64,000 nucleotides of DNA from an uncultured Candidatus Melainabacteria bacterium (GCA_934691935.1 CAKUTH010000004.1:1-64000); one strand, 5' to 3'; numbered from the stretch's first letter, positions 25,335-34,071 are shown. The notes: generated from the letters alone by a model not told the origin. Numbers and translations: made by a program.

Positions 25335-25580
25335 ATGCCTAAAAAGGAAAAACAAGGTGTAGTAATAAGCAACAAAATGGACAAAACAATTGTTGTAAAA
25401 GTAGCAGACTACGAACCACACCCTAAATATAAGAAAATTATGGAATCAAACAAAAACTACAAAGCTCATGATGCTGAAAATGTTTGTAACGAAGGCGATA
25501 TCGTAAGAATCGTTGAGTCAAGACCAATTTCAGGTGACAAACGTTGGACATTGGCTGAAGTAGTTGAAAAAGCACGTTAA
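25335..25580 (+). CDS. rpsQ: 30S ribosomal protein S17
   Basis: The 81-residue OB-fold protein (GVVISNKMDKTIVVKVADYEPHPKYKKIM, HDAENVCNEGDIVRIVESRPIS) binds 16S helix 11. The preceding spacer has a GCCGTC-AA-GACGGC hairpin. Confidence 0.97.
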   Translation: MPKKEKQGVVISNKMDKTIVVKVADYEPHPKYKKIMESNKNYKAHDAENVCNEGDIVRIVESRPISGDKRWTLAEVVEKAR

Positions 25581-25736
25581 TTCTTAATGAGCTTTAGCAA
25601 ATTTAGTATTAACGTGTCCTGTGCTTGACACAGGACCTCCGAAACAAAGTTTCGGTTAAGGTATAAAAGACATCATTACGAGGCTAATGCGCTGTCAAAA
25701 GTAAAAACATTCTTTAAAAAATAAAGGAACAGAAAA
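25581..25736. repeat. rpsQ-rplN spacer with two dispersed hairpins
   Basis: GTCCTGTG-CTTGA-CACAGGAC (about 25617-25637) is a perfect 8-bp stem, followed at once by CCGAAAC-AAA-GTTTCGG (about 25639-25655). They look like dispersed palindromic repeats rather than terminators; no T-run follows. Confidence 0.6.
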
Positions 25737-26105
25737 ATGATACAACAAGAAACAAGACTAGAAGTAGCAGATAACACAGGTGCAAAAGAACTTTTGTGTA
25801 TTCGTGTTATGGGTAGCTCAAATAAAAAATTTGCAGCGGTAGGTGACGAAATCGTTGCTGCTGTAAAAGATGCAAACCCAAATATGCCTGTTAAAAAATC
25901 TGAAGTTGTTAGAGCAGTTGTTGTTAGAACAAAAGCTGATATTAAACGTGCAGACGGTTCAGTTATCAGATTTGATGAAAACGCAGCTGTTATTATCAAC
26001 AAAGATGGCAACCCTCGTGGAACACGTGTATTTGGACCAGTTGCACGTGAACTTAGAGATAAAGGTTACATGAAAATAGTTTCATTGGCACCAGAAGTAA
26101 TATAA
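25737..26105 (+). CDS. rplN: 50S ribosomal protein L14
   Basis: The 122-residue protein ([57 protein letters not shown]) binds near the factor site and the silencing factor RsfS. It is full length with an AAAGGA site. Confidence 0.98.
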   Translation: MIQQETRLEVADNTGAKELLCIRVMGSSNKKFAAVGDEIVAAVKDANPNMPVKKSEVVRAVVVRTKADIKRADGSVIRFDENAAVIINKDGNPRGTRVFGPVARELRDKGYMKIVSLAPEVI

Positions 26106-26178
26106 TATCTCAAAAAGCAAAATCACTTTACGCCCGATAGAAATTATCGGTACCGTATAAAAAATGGAGAAAACAAAA

Positions 26179-26520
26179 ATGACAGACAAAAAGAAAAACT
26201 TGCACGTAAAAAATACTGATAGAGTAATGATTATTGCAGGTAAAGATAAAGGTAAAGATGGTAACATCAAAAAAGTAAACCCAGCAGATGGTACTGTTGT
26301 TGTTGAAGGTTTGAATATGGTTACCAAAGCTCAAAAACCTCAGCCAATGGCTGGCATTCAAGGTGGATTAATCAAGGTTGAAGCTCCAGTTGATGCTTCA
26401 AACGTTATGGTTATTTGCCCTGCTTGCGAAAAACCGACAAGGATCAAACACGCAGTTGTCGATGGCAAAAAAGTTCGTGTTTGTAAAAAATGTGGTGAAC
26501 AATTAGATGCTAAATTATAA
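26179..26520 (+). CDS. rplX: 50S ribosomal protein L24
   Basis: The 113-residue protein has the KOW motif (DRVMIIAGKDKGKDGNIKKVNP) and a C-terminal CPAC...CKKC zinc-ribbon pair. The ATG at 26179 has GGAG 10 bases upstream; an ATG at 26164 would place that site inside the gene. Confidence 0.96.
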   Translation: MTDKKKNLHVKNTDRVMIIAGKDKGKDGNIKKVNPADGTVVVEGLNMVTKAQKPQPMAGIQGGLIKVEAPVDASNVMVICPACEKPTRIKHAVVDGKKVRVCKKCGEQLDAKL

Positions 26521-26553
26521 TTTTTAGTATCGCAGAATTAAGGAAATACGAAA

Positions 26554-27108
26554 ATGACAAAAACTAAAAGTTTAAAAACTAGATACCAAGAAGAAATTAT
26601 CCCTGCATTACAGGAAAAATTTGGTTACAAAAATATTAACCAAGTTCCAAAACTTCACAAAATCGTTTTGAACATGGGTGTAGGTGAGGCTTCTCACAAC
26701 TCAAAAATCGCAGAAGTAATCGAAGGTCAATTGACTAAGATTGCTGGTCAAAAATGCGTAGTTACAAAAGCAAAGAAATCAATCGCTTCTTATAAATTGA
26801 GAGAAGGTATGCCAGTTGGTGCAATGGTTACATTGCGTGGTGAAAGAATGTACGATTTCTTACAAAAACTTATTTGTGTTGTTCTTCCTCGTATTCGTGA
26901 CTTTAGAGGTATTTCACCAAAAAGTTTTGATGGACGTGGCAACTACACATTAGGTTTAAAAGAACAAGCGTTATTCCCAGAAATCACTTATGAAGAAGTT
27001 GATTTGGTTAAAGGTATGAACGTATCAGTAATTACAACAGCTGAAACAGATGATGAAGCTCGTGAATTATTGAGATTACTCGGTATGCCTTTCAAAGGAA
27101 TGAAATAG
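26554..27108 (+). CDS. rplE: 50S ribosomal protein L5
   Basis: The 184-residue protein ([36 protein letters not shown] pattern, [43 protein letters not shown]) contacts 5S rRNA and P-site tRNA. It is full length. Confidence 0.98.
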   Translation: MTKTKSLKTRYQEEIIPALQEKFGYKNINQVPKLHKIVLNMGVGEASHNSKIAEVIEGQLTKIAGQKCVVTKAKKSIASYKLREGMPVGAMVTLRGERMYDFLQKLICVVLPRIRDFRGISPKSFDGRGNYTLGLKEQALFPEITYEEVDLVKGMNVSVITTAETDDEARELLRLLGMPFKGMK

Positions 27109-27113
27109 TTTAA

Positions 27114-27177
27114 GATTCTTCGGCTTGTGTCATTCTGAGCGTTAGCGAAGAATCCCTTAACAAGCCTCAGAATGACA
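27114..27177. repeat. Palindromic element in the rplE-rpsN spacer
   Basis: TGTCATTCTGAG (27128-27139) and CTCAGAATGACA (27166-27177) are perfect 12-bp inverted arms. An overlapping pair, GATTCTTCG (27114-27122) and CGAAGAATC (27146-27154), could form instead. It is of the same type as the element at 6192-6292. Confidence 0.7.
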
Positions 27178-27220
27178 GTAGATAAAGTAACAACAAACAA
27201 AAACATAAAAGGAGAAATTC

Positions 27221-27427
27221 ATGGCTAAAAAAGCGATGATAAACAAAGAACTTAGACGCGAAAAATTAGTTGCTGCAGGCAAATACCCAGCAGTAAGACT
27301 TCATAACAGATGCAGTATTTGTGGCAGACCTCACGGTTACCACAGAGATTTCGGTCTTTGCAGAATTTGTTTAAGAAAAATGGCTCACGAAGGATTGCTT
27401 CCTGGCGTAACAAAAGCAAGCTGGTAA
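27221..27427 (+). CDS. rpsN: 30S ribosomal protein S14, zinc-binding form
   Basis: The 68-residue short S14 carries two CxxC pairs ([23 protein letters not shown]), so it is the zinc (type Z-like) form. AAAGGAGAAATTC precedes the ATG. It ends the first part of the cluster before a terminator. Confidence 0.97.
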   Translation: MAKKAMINKELRREKLVAAGKYPAVRLHNRCSICGRPHGYHRDFGLCRICLRKMAHEGLLPGVTKASW

Positions 27428-27510
27428 TTAATTCTCGTTATCTTGAATATAATTCAAGAGCGGTTATGCTAATATAAATTTAGTGTATCAGCATGAGTTT
27501 AAATATATTA

Positions 27511-27541
27511 AAAAAAGATCTCATAGATGAGGTCTTTTTTT
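27511..27541 (+). terminator. Terminator after rpsN
   Basis: A-run and GATCTCAT pair with ATGAGGTC and the T-run around a tiny loop, about 14 bp in total with one wobble. It ends the rpsJ-to-rpsN unit. Confidence 0.8.
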
Positions 27542-27556
27542 GATTTTTTTGCAATA

Positions 27557-27589
27557 CAAAAAGAAAGACCTCATATTTTGTGAGGCCTT
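27557..27589 (-). terminator. Minus-strand terminator facing rpsN
   Basis: On the minus strand AAGGCCTCA pairs with TGAGGTCTT (one G-U pair) around a seven-base loop, followed by TTCTTTTT. On the plus strand the same position would be an A-C mismatch, so the hairpin favours minus-strand RNA. Confidence 0.7.
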
Positions 27590-27617
27590 AGTGCATGCAG
27601 TACATGCTAATTAAGAG

Positions 27618-27713
27618 TTAGTTTACTATTGGTACATAAATTGCTTCTTGACCAATTACTATACCTAACATAATTTTATTATCGTCAAAAATTATTTGTT
27701 GTAAATTGTCCAT
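27618..27713 (-). CDS. Possible 31-residue protein of unknown function
   Basis: The frame begins MDNLQQIIFDDNKIMLGIVIG and ends VPIVN. It has a balanced, hydrophobic composition unlike translated repeats, and a minus-strand terminator follows 29 bases after the stop. No Shine-Dalgarno site is present; a leaderless start is possible given how often that is seen here, but the -10 box is poor. The transcript could instead be a small RNA. Confidence 0.35.
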   Translation of the reverse strand: MDNLQQIIFDDNKIMLGIVIGQEAIYVPIVN

Positions 27714-27835
27714 TTGGCTATATTTTTTTTATTAATGATTAAATTTTTGCGTTTATGTGTTGTTACGGCTTTTTGTGAATGTTTGTACTAATCAGTTTGT
27801 TTAATATAAATCTTAACATTTGCGTAATTAAATCC

Positions 27836-27864
27836 TTGCAAATCTATATGCTTTGTGATATTAT
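27836..27864 (+). promoter_or_regulatory. rpsH-rplF-rplR promoter
   Basis: TTGCAA (27836-27841) and TATTAT (27859-27864) have a 17-bp spacer, giving a start near 27871 and a leader of about 113 bases containing a CTTGC/GCAAG hairpin. Confidence 0.7.
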
Positions 27865-27983
27865 CAACCTGTCAGACTGTCGAAAGACGTTCCCAAATAG
27901 TGGAGCAAAATTAATTCGATAAGTGACGAGTAGAATGGAACTTGCAAAAACGCGCAAGTCCGCAAATGTAAAGGAATAAAAAT

Positions 27984-28382
27984 ATGTCAATGACAGATCC
28001 TATAGCAGATATGCTAACAAGAATCAGAAACGCTAATCAAGTTTCTCACCAAACAGTATCAATGCCATCTTCTAAATTGAAAGTTCAATTGGCTAAATTG
28101 TTGAAAGAAGAAGGTTTCATTACTGATTACAGCGTAAAAGAAGAAGGTAAATTCAAAGTGCTTGAAATTACTCTTAAATATGACGCTAAAAACAAACCTA
28201 TTATCACAAAATTAGAAAGAATTTCTAAACCAGGTTTGAGAAACTACAGTAAAGCTAAAAACTTGCCTAAAGTATTGGGCGGTATGGGTATTGCTGTTGT
28301 TTCAACTAGCAAAGGTCTTTTGACAGACAGAAAAGCTCGCAAGGAAAACCTTGGTGGCGAAGTTCTTTGCTATGTATATTAA
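27984..28382 (+). CDS. rpsH: 30S ribosomal protein S8
   Basis: The 132-residue protein ([57 protein letters not shown]) binds the centre of 16S rRNA. It heads the second unit of the ribosomal cluster. AAAGGA precedes the ATG. Confidence 0.98.
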   Translation: MSMTDPIADMLTRIRNANQVSHQTVSMPSSKLKVQLAKLLKEEGFITDYSVKEEGKFKVLEITLKYDAKNKPIITKLERISKPGLRNYSKAKNLPKVLGGMGIAVVSTSKGLLTDRKARKENLGGEVLCYVY

Positions 28383-28419
28383 TGCGTTTTGCTTTCATTG
28401 CAATAGTTATGCAAGGAAA

Positions 28420-28564
28420 GTGAATAAGTAAATAAGAGAATAGGTGAATAAGTCTTTTCGCTCGCTATCGCTCGGTTTGCTTATTAAAAATAGCTAATAG
28501 GGAAATGGATAAATATTATTTCTGATAAGAACTTATTCACTTATTTACCTATTAACTTATTGAC
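28420..28564. repeat. MITE-like inverted TAAG element in the rpsH-rplF spacer
   Basis: The arms 28420-28454 and 28531-28564 are made of ATAAG units and are imperfect inverted copies (about 28 of 34 positions). They enclose about 76 bp that includes a CGCTCGCTATCGCTCG stretch. No protein is encoded. Confidence 0.6.
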
Positions 28565-28634
28565 TTTAAATCAAATATAATTGGTAGAAAAATTTGATTT
28601 TGTACGAAAAATATACCAAAAGGAGAAAATTAAA

Positions 28635-29174
28635 ATGTCACGTATTGGTAAAAAACCTATCGAAATTCCACAAGGCGTGGAAGTAAAAATAGAAGACCAT
28701 CAAGTTACAGTAAAAGGACCTAACGGAGTTGAAGTTGTTAAAGTTAGACCTGAAATCGCTATAAAAGTTGAGGACAATCATATTGTCTTGTCAAAAGTTG
28801 GCGAATCTAAAGAAACTGATGCTTTGTTTGGTTTGTTCAGAACATTGATTGCTAACGCAGTTCATGGCGTAACTCATTTGTTCGAAAAGAAATTGGAAAT
28901 CCAAGGTGTTGGTTACCGTGCTAACATGGAAGGTAAAAACCTTAACTTAGCTTTGGGTTATTCTCACCCTGTAGTGGTTGAACCACCAGAAGGAATTATA
29001 ATTTCTGTAGAAGCTAACACTAAAATCAGTGTAAAAGGTACTAACAAACAAACTGTTGGCGACGTTGCAGCGTTCATCAGATCAAAACGCCCACCTGAAG
29101 TTTACAAAGGAAAAGGTGTTAGATATGAAGGCGAACACATCAGACGTAAAGCTGGTAAAGCTGGTAAAAAATAA
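28635..29174 (+). CDS. rplF: 50S ribosomal protein L6
   Basis: The 179-residue protein has two L6 repeats (SRIGKKPIEIPQGVEV; LEIQGVGYRANMEGKNLNLALGYSHPV) and the signature GVRYEGEHIRRKAGK near the end. The start at 28635 has AAAAGGAG 10 bases upstream; an in-frame start at 28581 is not supported. Confidence 0.98.
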   Translation: MSRIGKKPIEIPQGVEVKIEDHQVTVKGPNGVEVVKVRPEIAIKVEDNHIVLSKVGESKETDALFGLFRTLIANAVHGVTHLFEKKLEIQGVGYRANMEGKNLNLALGYSHPVVVEPPEGIIISVEANTKISVKGTNKQTVGDVAAFIRSKRPPEVYKGKGVRYEGEHIRRKAGKAGKK

Positions 29175-29413
29175 GCTAGTCGCCTAGGCTAATTCTTCCC
29201 TGCTTAAGGGATAGGTAGTATTCGTTCATGACCGATTGGTGAGTGTTACGAATGCAGATGAGGGTAACCTCATTATAAAAATTTACATGTGAAGGGTGAA
29301 AAAGCCCGTTAAAGCAGTAGAAAGCGGATTGCTGGCTTGTGGGTAAACAACTTAAGGCTTTGGGCTTTGTTGGTAGAACCACTAAATGCGAGCAACCAAG
29401 AAAGGAAAATAAA
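29175..29413 (+). ncRNA. Structured rplF-rplR spacer (candidate RNA element)
   Basis: This 239-base gap holds TCCCT-GCTTA-AGGGA, ATTCGT...ACGAAT and GATGAGG-GTAA-CCTCATT hairpins and no supported gene. As with the rpsJ-rplC gap, the density of stems suggests a processed or regulatory RNA; no family is recognised. Confidence 0.3.
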
Positions 29414-29782
29414 ATGATTAAACAAGAAATAAGAAAACCAAAAGTACAAAAAAGACATAAATCAATCAGAGTTAAATTGTCTGGTACTTCTGAATTCCCA
29501 AGATTGGCAGTTTATAGAAGTACAAAACACATTTATGCTCAATTGATTGATGATGTTAACCATGTAACTTTAGCTTCAGCATCTTCAAACGACAAAGAAC
29601 TTAAAGACAAATTGGCTCACGGTGGAAACATCGAAGCAGCAAAAGTTGTTGGCGAAGCAATTGCTCAAAAAGCTAAAAAAGCTGGTGTTGAATGTGTTGT
29701 ATTTGACCGTGGCGGATTTTTGTATCACGGTCGTGTTGCAGCTTTGGCTGATGCAGCTAGAGAAGCAGGTTTGATGTTCTAG
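29414..29782 (+). CDS. rplR: 50S ribosomal protein L18
   Basis: The 122-residue 5S rRNA-binding protein ([63 protein letters not shown] pattern) starts at 29414 behind AAAGGA. It ends the cluster: rpsE, rplO and secY, which usually follow, are absent. Confidence 0.98.
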   Translation: MIKQEIRKPKVQKRHKSIRVKLSGTSEFPRLAVYRSTKHIYAQLIDDVNHVTLASASSNDKELKDKLAHGGNIEAAKVVGEAIAQKAKKAGVECVVFDRGGFLYHGRVAALADAAREAGLMF

Positions 29783-29849
29783 GAGCGTAGTCGCTCTACC
29801 TATCGCTTGGGTTTTATATAAACTTGAGTGATTTAGCACAAATTAGAAG

Positions 29850-29880
29850 TAACCCTCTTAATAGAGGGTTATTTCTTTTT
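29850..29880 (+). terminator. rplR terminator
   Basis: TAACCCTCT (29850-29858) and AGAGGGTTA (29863-29871) form a perfect 9-bp stem around TAAT, followed by TTTCTTTTT. The right arm overlaps the stop codon of the convergent bioC gene. Confidence 0.85.
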
Positions 29881-30600
29881 GCAAATAAATATTATTGGCG
29901 CGTAGGTCAGGGTAATTTCGTTGAATTTTTGCGAGTAGTTATCACAAAAATCTTTGACTTCTTTAAACGTCCAATGCTTTGCGGTTAGAGAGTTTACACC
30001 CGTATTTTTCATGTGTGCTAAAAGCTCTAACGGGGTTGAAAATTTAAGCCTGTGAACAAATTCCTCTTTGTATAAAACTTCAAAATCCTTAGAAAAATTT
30101 TCAGATAATTCTTCTAATGTCTTGTATTGAAGCGAAAGCCCTGTCAATTCTCTGATTTCCTTGAAGTTTTCTGGAGAGAAACTCGAAAATGCCAATATTC
30201 CGTTGTTGTTTAAGATATTTTTGTAGTGGTCAGTATTAATGTTCTTAAACCACTGAAAAGTTGCGTTTGAAATAATCAAATCCATTTTTTTTGTTGGCTT
30301 AATTTTTTGAGCACTTCCACAGTAGAACGTTGCGTTTGGAATGATGTCACAAACAAAAAATTTTGATTTTTCAACTAAATCATTGGCAAAATAATTTTTA
30401 AACCTTATTTTTTTTGAGATTTCTTTAGTAAGTAAACCTGCACCACTGCCGAGTTCCAAGATGTTTTCAAACTTGTCATTAAAATTCAGTACGTTTGCGA
30501 CAAGTTTTTCTGCCATAATTTTTTGAACAGTGGCATTATCATTGTAAGTTTCAATACTTTTTTCAAATTGTTTTTTGATTAATTTTGGATTTATTTGCAT
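29869..30600 (-). CDS. bioC: Malonyl-ACP O-methyltransferase
   Basis: The 243-residue SAM-dependent methyltransferase has motif I ILELGSGAGLLTKEISKK at about 43-60, DLIISNATFQWF (motif II) at about 102-113 and the SFSPENFKEI region. BioC methylates malonyl-ACP so the fatty acid pathway can build pimelate for biotin. Its position behind bioF and bioG (10-base overlap with bioG) makes this role likely rather than a generic methyltransferase. Confidence 0.88.
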   Translation of the reverse strand: MQINPKLIKKQFEKSIETYNDNATVQKIMAEKLVANVLNFNDKFENILELGSGAGLLTKEISKKIRFKNYFANDLVEKSKFFVCDIIPNATFYCGSAQKIKPTKKMDLIISNATFQWFKNINTDHYKNILNNNGILAFSSFSPENFKEIRELTGLSLQYKTLEELSENFSKDFEVLYKEEFVHRLKFSTPLELLAHMKNTGVNSLTAKHWTFKEVKDFCDNYSQKFNEITLTYAPIIFICKKK

Positions 30601-31259
30601 ATTATTTCATTCCAGCTTTTAAAGTTGAAAAACGGGAAATGCCCGCTGGCTAGCTTTTCTGCTTTGTCTTTCCAAAAATTCAACTGATTTTTAGGTGGGA
30701 TAATCTTGTCGTTTTCGCTTACAAACGCTTTATCATAAAAATCTTCGTAATTTTTTGGAGTTAATTTTATTTTATCATAAAGAGATTTTAATTCATCTTC
30801 GCGATTTTCGATTGAGCGTTCAACTGGAGTTTGAAGATATCTTTCGAATTCTTCTGAATTATCAAATACGTTCTGATAGAATTTACCTTCCAGTCCCTTT
30901 CTTGCGTGGCGCAAGGTTAAAATAAACGGCTTTAGCGGAATTCCATATTCATCATCAACAGGTAGCAAAGTCCCGTTAATTGCAATTTTTTTCGTGAATT
31001 TTGGTAATTCATTTCTCAGTTGATATGCCACAAAAACTCCCATTGACCACGCTACAAGGTATGTTTTTTTGTACCCATCACACAAATTCGCAAATTCCCC
31101 TTCACTCAAGGGGCAAGGATAAATACTATAATCATACATCATCAACACGTCAAAATCTTCACAGGCAAGGAATTCAAACGGCTTGTAATCAAAGCTCCAG
31201 CCTGCAAAAAAGATTACTAATTTGTCGTTATTTTGTTTGTTTAACCAATGATATTGCAT
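30591..31259 (-). CDS. bioG: Pimeloyl-ACP methyl ester esterase, BioG type (DUF452)
   Basis: The 222-residue alpha/beta hydrolase starts MQYHWLNKQNNDKLVIFFAGWSFDY-like pattern and has the nucleophile elbow AWSMGVF, an acidic segment FDVLMMYDYS, and a C-terminal histidine in SGHFPFFNF. BioG removes the methyl ester that BioC adds. The start at 31259 lies inside the bioF 3' end (32-base overlap) behind AGGA. An upstream extension to 31379 is unsupported. Confidence 0.85.
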   Translation of the reverse strand: MQYHWLNKQNNDKLVIFFAGWSFDYKPFEFLACEDFDVLMMYDYSIYPCPLSEGEFANLCDGYKKTYLVAWSMGVFVAYQLRNELPKFTKKIAINGTLLPVDDEYGIPLKPFILTLRHARKGLEGKFYQNVFDNSEEFERYLQTPVERSIENREDELKSLYDKIKLTPKNYEDFYDKAFVSENDKIIPPKNQLNFWKDKAEKLASGHFPFFNFKSWNEIICK

Positions 31260-32400
31260 TTTGTATTTCCTGTTCAGTAATTTCTGTTGTGAGTGAAAGT
31301 CGTAGGCGTGATGTGCCTTCTGGTACAGTTGGCGGGCGTATTGGAAGTGTGAAATAACCGTTTTGGTATAAAATTTCACAAGTGTCGACAGTTTCTTTGT
31401 TTCCGCCGATGACTATTGGTATTATGTGGCTACCGTATAATTCCCTCGTCCCTTGAGTGAGATGGTTAGGGTGAGGGGTAAAAGTTGTACGCATTTTTTT
31501 ACCAATTGCAAGCATTTGCATTCTTTTTTCGTAAGTTTTTGGAAGTTTGTTTTCAATAATCCATTTAGTAAAAGCTATGCTGATAGGTGGTAACGCTGTT
31601 GAGAAAATAAAAGAACGTGCTTTGTTAGTCAAATAGTCTATAATCACTTGATTGCCTGTTGCAAAAGCTCCCATAGAACCAATAGCCTTGCCGAAAGTTC
31701 CAACAATAAGATCTATTTTGTCAGTAATTCCGAGTGTTTCGCATACTCCAAGCCCAGTTTTGCCAAACACGCCGAATGCGTGGGCTTCATCGACAACAAG
31801 AAGGCAGTCAAATTTTTCTTTCAGTTCAACAATTTTTTCTAAATTGGCAATATCACCATCCATAGAAAATACGCTTTCTGTAACGATTATAGCGTTTTTA
31901 AAGTTATTTCTTTCTCGGAGCAAAAGTTTTTCCAAAGCTAACATATCGTTATGCGGGTATCTGAAAAATTTGGCGTCAGAAAGTTTCATTCCGTCGATAA
32001 TGCTTGCGTGATTAAGTTTGTCAGAAAAAATTACATCTCCCTTGCTTGCTAATGTGCTGTTAATCCCTACATTTGCGTGGTATCCACTGTTAAAAATAAG
32101 AACTTTTTCTTTGTTAAAAAGGTTTGCCAATAACTTTTCAAGCTCGTTATATACTGGCAAAGTGCCTGTCAAAAGTCTTGCAGAAGCACTTCCAAAAGAG
32201 TATTTGTCGCCAGCTTGGTTTAAAAACTCTTGTGTAATTGTTTTGTTGTCGGCAAACCCCAGATAATTATTAGATGAAAGGTTTAATAATTTTTTATCAT
32301 TGAGATAAATATATTTTTCATCTTTTCCATCGAAATTTTTTATGTTTCTAAAATGAGAATGCTCTTTTAAACTATTTAGTATTTGTTCATAATTATCCAT
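31228..32400 (-). CDS. bioF: 8-amino-7-oxononanoate synthase
   Basis: The 390-residue PLP enzyme condenses pimeloyl-ACP with L-alanine, the first biotin ring step. It has LSSNNYLGFADN, GSGSARLLTG-like SFGSASARLLTGT, VVDEAHAFGVFG and the PLP lysine segment VGTFGKAIGSMGAF. The ATG at 32400 has no Shine-Dalgarno site; a TATAAT box ends six bases before it, so the transcript may be leaderless. It heads bioF-bioG-bioC. bioA, bioD and bioB are not in the window. Confidence 0.92.
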   Translation of the reverse strand: MDNYEQILNSLKEHSHFRNIKNFDGKDEKYIYLNDKKLLNLSSNNYLGFADNKTITQEFLNQAGDKYSFGSASARLLTGTLPVYNELEKLLANLFNKEKVLIFNSGYHANVGINSTLASKGDVIFSDKLNHASIIDGMKLSDAKFFRYPHNDMLALEKLLLRERNNFKNAIIVTESVFSMDGDIANLEKIVELKEKFDCLLVVDEAHAFGVFGKTGLGVCETLGITDKIDLIVGTFGKAIGSMGAFATGNQVIIDYLTNKARSFIFSTALPPISIAFTKWIIENKLPKTYEKRMQMLAIGKKMRTTFTPHPNHLTQGTRELYGSHIIPIVIGGNKETVDTCEILYQNGYFTLPIRPPTVPEGTSRLRLSLTTEITEQEIQNAISLVKQTK

Positions 32401-32406
32401 AAGACA

Positions 32407-32412
32407 ATTATA
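32407..32412 (-). promoter_or_regulatory. bioF leaderless -10 box
   Basis: A perfect TATAAT on the minus strand is followed by six bases and the bioF ATG. The -35 region is poorly matched. Confidence 0.6.
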
Positions 32413-32418
32413 ACGCAA

Positions 32419-32961
32419 ATAGATAATAATAAATAGTTTAAATTTTTTATTGGGTATTTATTGAATGCAGGAGCTCTGCGCCCCTGCACCCTCACCTAGT
32501 ATTCTTTTTCTTTTTTGCGACGAAAAGAAAAAGAATACTGGACAAGAAAAAGAAACACGCTAATTGTTTAATCTGCACTAAATTCAACCCGAAGCGCCTT
32601 AACCACTACGTTTAACAGGCGCTTTTGTCGTTGTTTCATTAAGTGCAGATTATTGATGTTTGTGTATTTTGTCAAAATTATTCGACCATTACGAAACGAA
32701 CAATCAATGTTTGCGAAACATCTTCAAAGGTGAGCACTGTCTGAACGGTAAGTTCTTAGACCCTGAAACAAGTTCAGGGTGACAACAGGAGTGAGTTTGC
32801 TCACCTTAGGTTGAGCAACTACAATTGATTAGTGAGTGCAGTATCGGTCGAGAGTTTCTTTGCGGTACTTTCTTGTCGGCACAAGAAAGTACCATACAGA
32901 AAGTTAGTTAGTACATTGTGAAATATTTAAAGCAGGGGTGAAAGCCCATACATATACAGCA
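32419..32961. repeat. Gene-free stretch with four long hairpins
   Basis: AGTATTCTTTTTCTTTT and its perfect 17-bp inverse flank an 8-base loop (about 32499-32540). TAATCTGCACT/AGTGCAGATTA (about 32569-32651) enclose AAGCGCCT/AGGCGCTT. CCCTGAAAC/GTTCAGGG lies near 32760-32779. GGTACTTTCTTGT/ACAAGAAAGTACC is a perfect 13-bp hairpin near 32863-32892. No supported coding frame is present; it looks like stacked palindromic repeats, possibly including an RNA gene. Confidence 0.6.
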
Positions 32962-34065
32962 TCAGCCAACTTGTCCGTTGCTGATGTTGTATATTTTTAC
33001 ATCTTTTAAAAACTCATCCTCAAAAAGGATTGTGTCGACTGATGTGATTATTGTTTGAGTATTAGGATTGATTGATTTTAATAGATAATTTTGGCGTAAG
33101 TCATCAAGTTCCGCCAATACATCGTCTAATAATAATACTGGTTCTTCACCAGTTTTTGAGCTAATCATATCAAGCTCTGATAATTTTAGCGATAAAACAA
33201 TCGTTCTTTGCTGACCTTGAGAGGCAAATTTTACCGCTTCATTATCGTTTATATAAAAAATGACATCATCTCTGTGTGGCCCGACACAAGATTGTCCGCG
33301 CCTCATTTCTTCTGGCTTTGTGTCGTCCAATGCCTGTTTGAATTTTGATAAAATTTCTTCAAGTTCAGTTTCTTTTTCCAAGAATGAACAAGAATAATTT
33401 ATTCTAAGAGTTTCGGTTTCGCTTATTATGCGATGTTTTTCGGTTGCAATCCTTTCTATTTCTTTCAGAAATTTTATTCTTAAAAATATAATATTGCTAC
33501 CTGCTATTGCTAATTGCTCATTGTAAACCTCAAGGAGTGTAGAATTTAAGTTGCCTGTTTTGAGGTAGTCTTTAAGCAAATTATTTTTTTGAATTCTTAT
33601 TTTATCGTATTTTGAAAGCCTTTCGTCATACGCTGGATAAATTTGAGAAATCGCTCTGTCTAGCCAATCTCGTCTGTCTGAGGGGTTTCCTCTCAATAGT
33701 AATAAATCTGTCGTTGAAAAAAGAACTGTTTTTAATACGGATTTGAAATTTTTTGGAGTTGTTTTTACTTTATTTATCGCAAGTTCGCGTTTTTTTTCGT
33801 TTGAATATGTAAAATCGAGTTCAATATCCGTATTGTTTTTTAAAAGATTACAATTTATTTCAGCTTTATTTGCGTTAAAATTTATTAACTCAATATTGTT
33901 AGATGTCCTTGGAGATTTTAGTGTCGAAAGTATATAAATACTTTCCAAAATATTTGTTTTACCTTGGGCGTTTTTACCTATAATCAAGACTTTTGACGAA
34001 CGTAGGTCAAGCACCAAATCTTTGCAATTTCTATAATTTGTAAGACTCAAATCCCTTAATTTCAT
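32962..34065 (-). CDS. recF: DNA replication and repair protein RecF
   Basis: The 367-residue SMC-like ATPase loads RecA at gaps. It starts MKLRDLSLTNYRNCKDL, has Walker A IGKNAQGKTN at about 30-39, the signature region FASQGQQRTIVLSLKLSEL and Walker B PVLLLDDVLAELDD. The ATG at 34065 follows a TATAAT box by six bases with no Shine-Dalgarno site. dnaA, dnaN and gyrB are not adjacent. Confidence 0.95.
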   Translation of the reverse strand: MKLRDLSLTNYRNCKDLVLDLRSSKVLIIGKNAQGKTNILESIYILSTLKSPRTSNNIELINFNANKAEINCNLLKNNTDIELDFTYSNEKKRELAINKVKTTPKNFKSVLKTVLFSTTDLLLLRGNPSDRRDWLDRAISQIYPAYDERLSKYDKIRIQKNNLLKDYLKTGNLNSTLLEVYNEQLAIAGSNIIFLRIKFLKEIERIATEKHRIISETETLRINYSCSFLEKETELEEILSKFKQALDDTKPEEMRRGQSCVGPHRDDVIFYINDNEAVKFASQGQQRTIVLSLKLSELDMISSKTGEEPVLLLDDVLAELDDLRQNYLLKSINPNTQTIITSVDTILFEDEFLKDVKIYNISNGQVG

Positions 34066-34071
34066 GTAAAA

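Larger units (their letters stand above)
27428..27983. other. 556-base rpsN-rpsH gap holding two terminators, an antisense unit and a promoter
   Basis: Contents in order: rpsN terminator (27511-27541, plus), a facing terminator (27557-27589, minus), a possible 31-codon minus-strand gene (27618-27713), AT-rich sequence, and the rpsH promoter (27836-27864, plus). It splits the S10-spc cluster into two transcription units. Confidence 0.7.
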
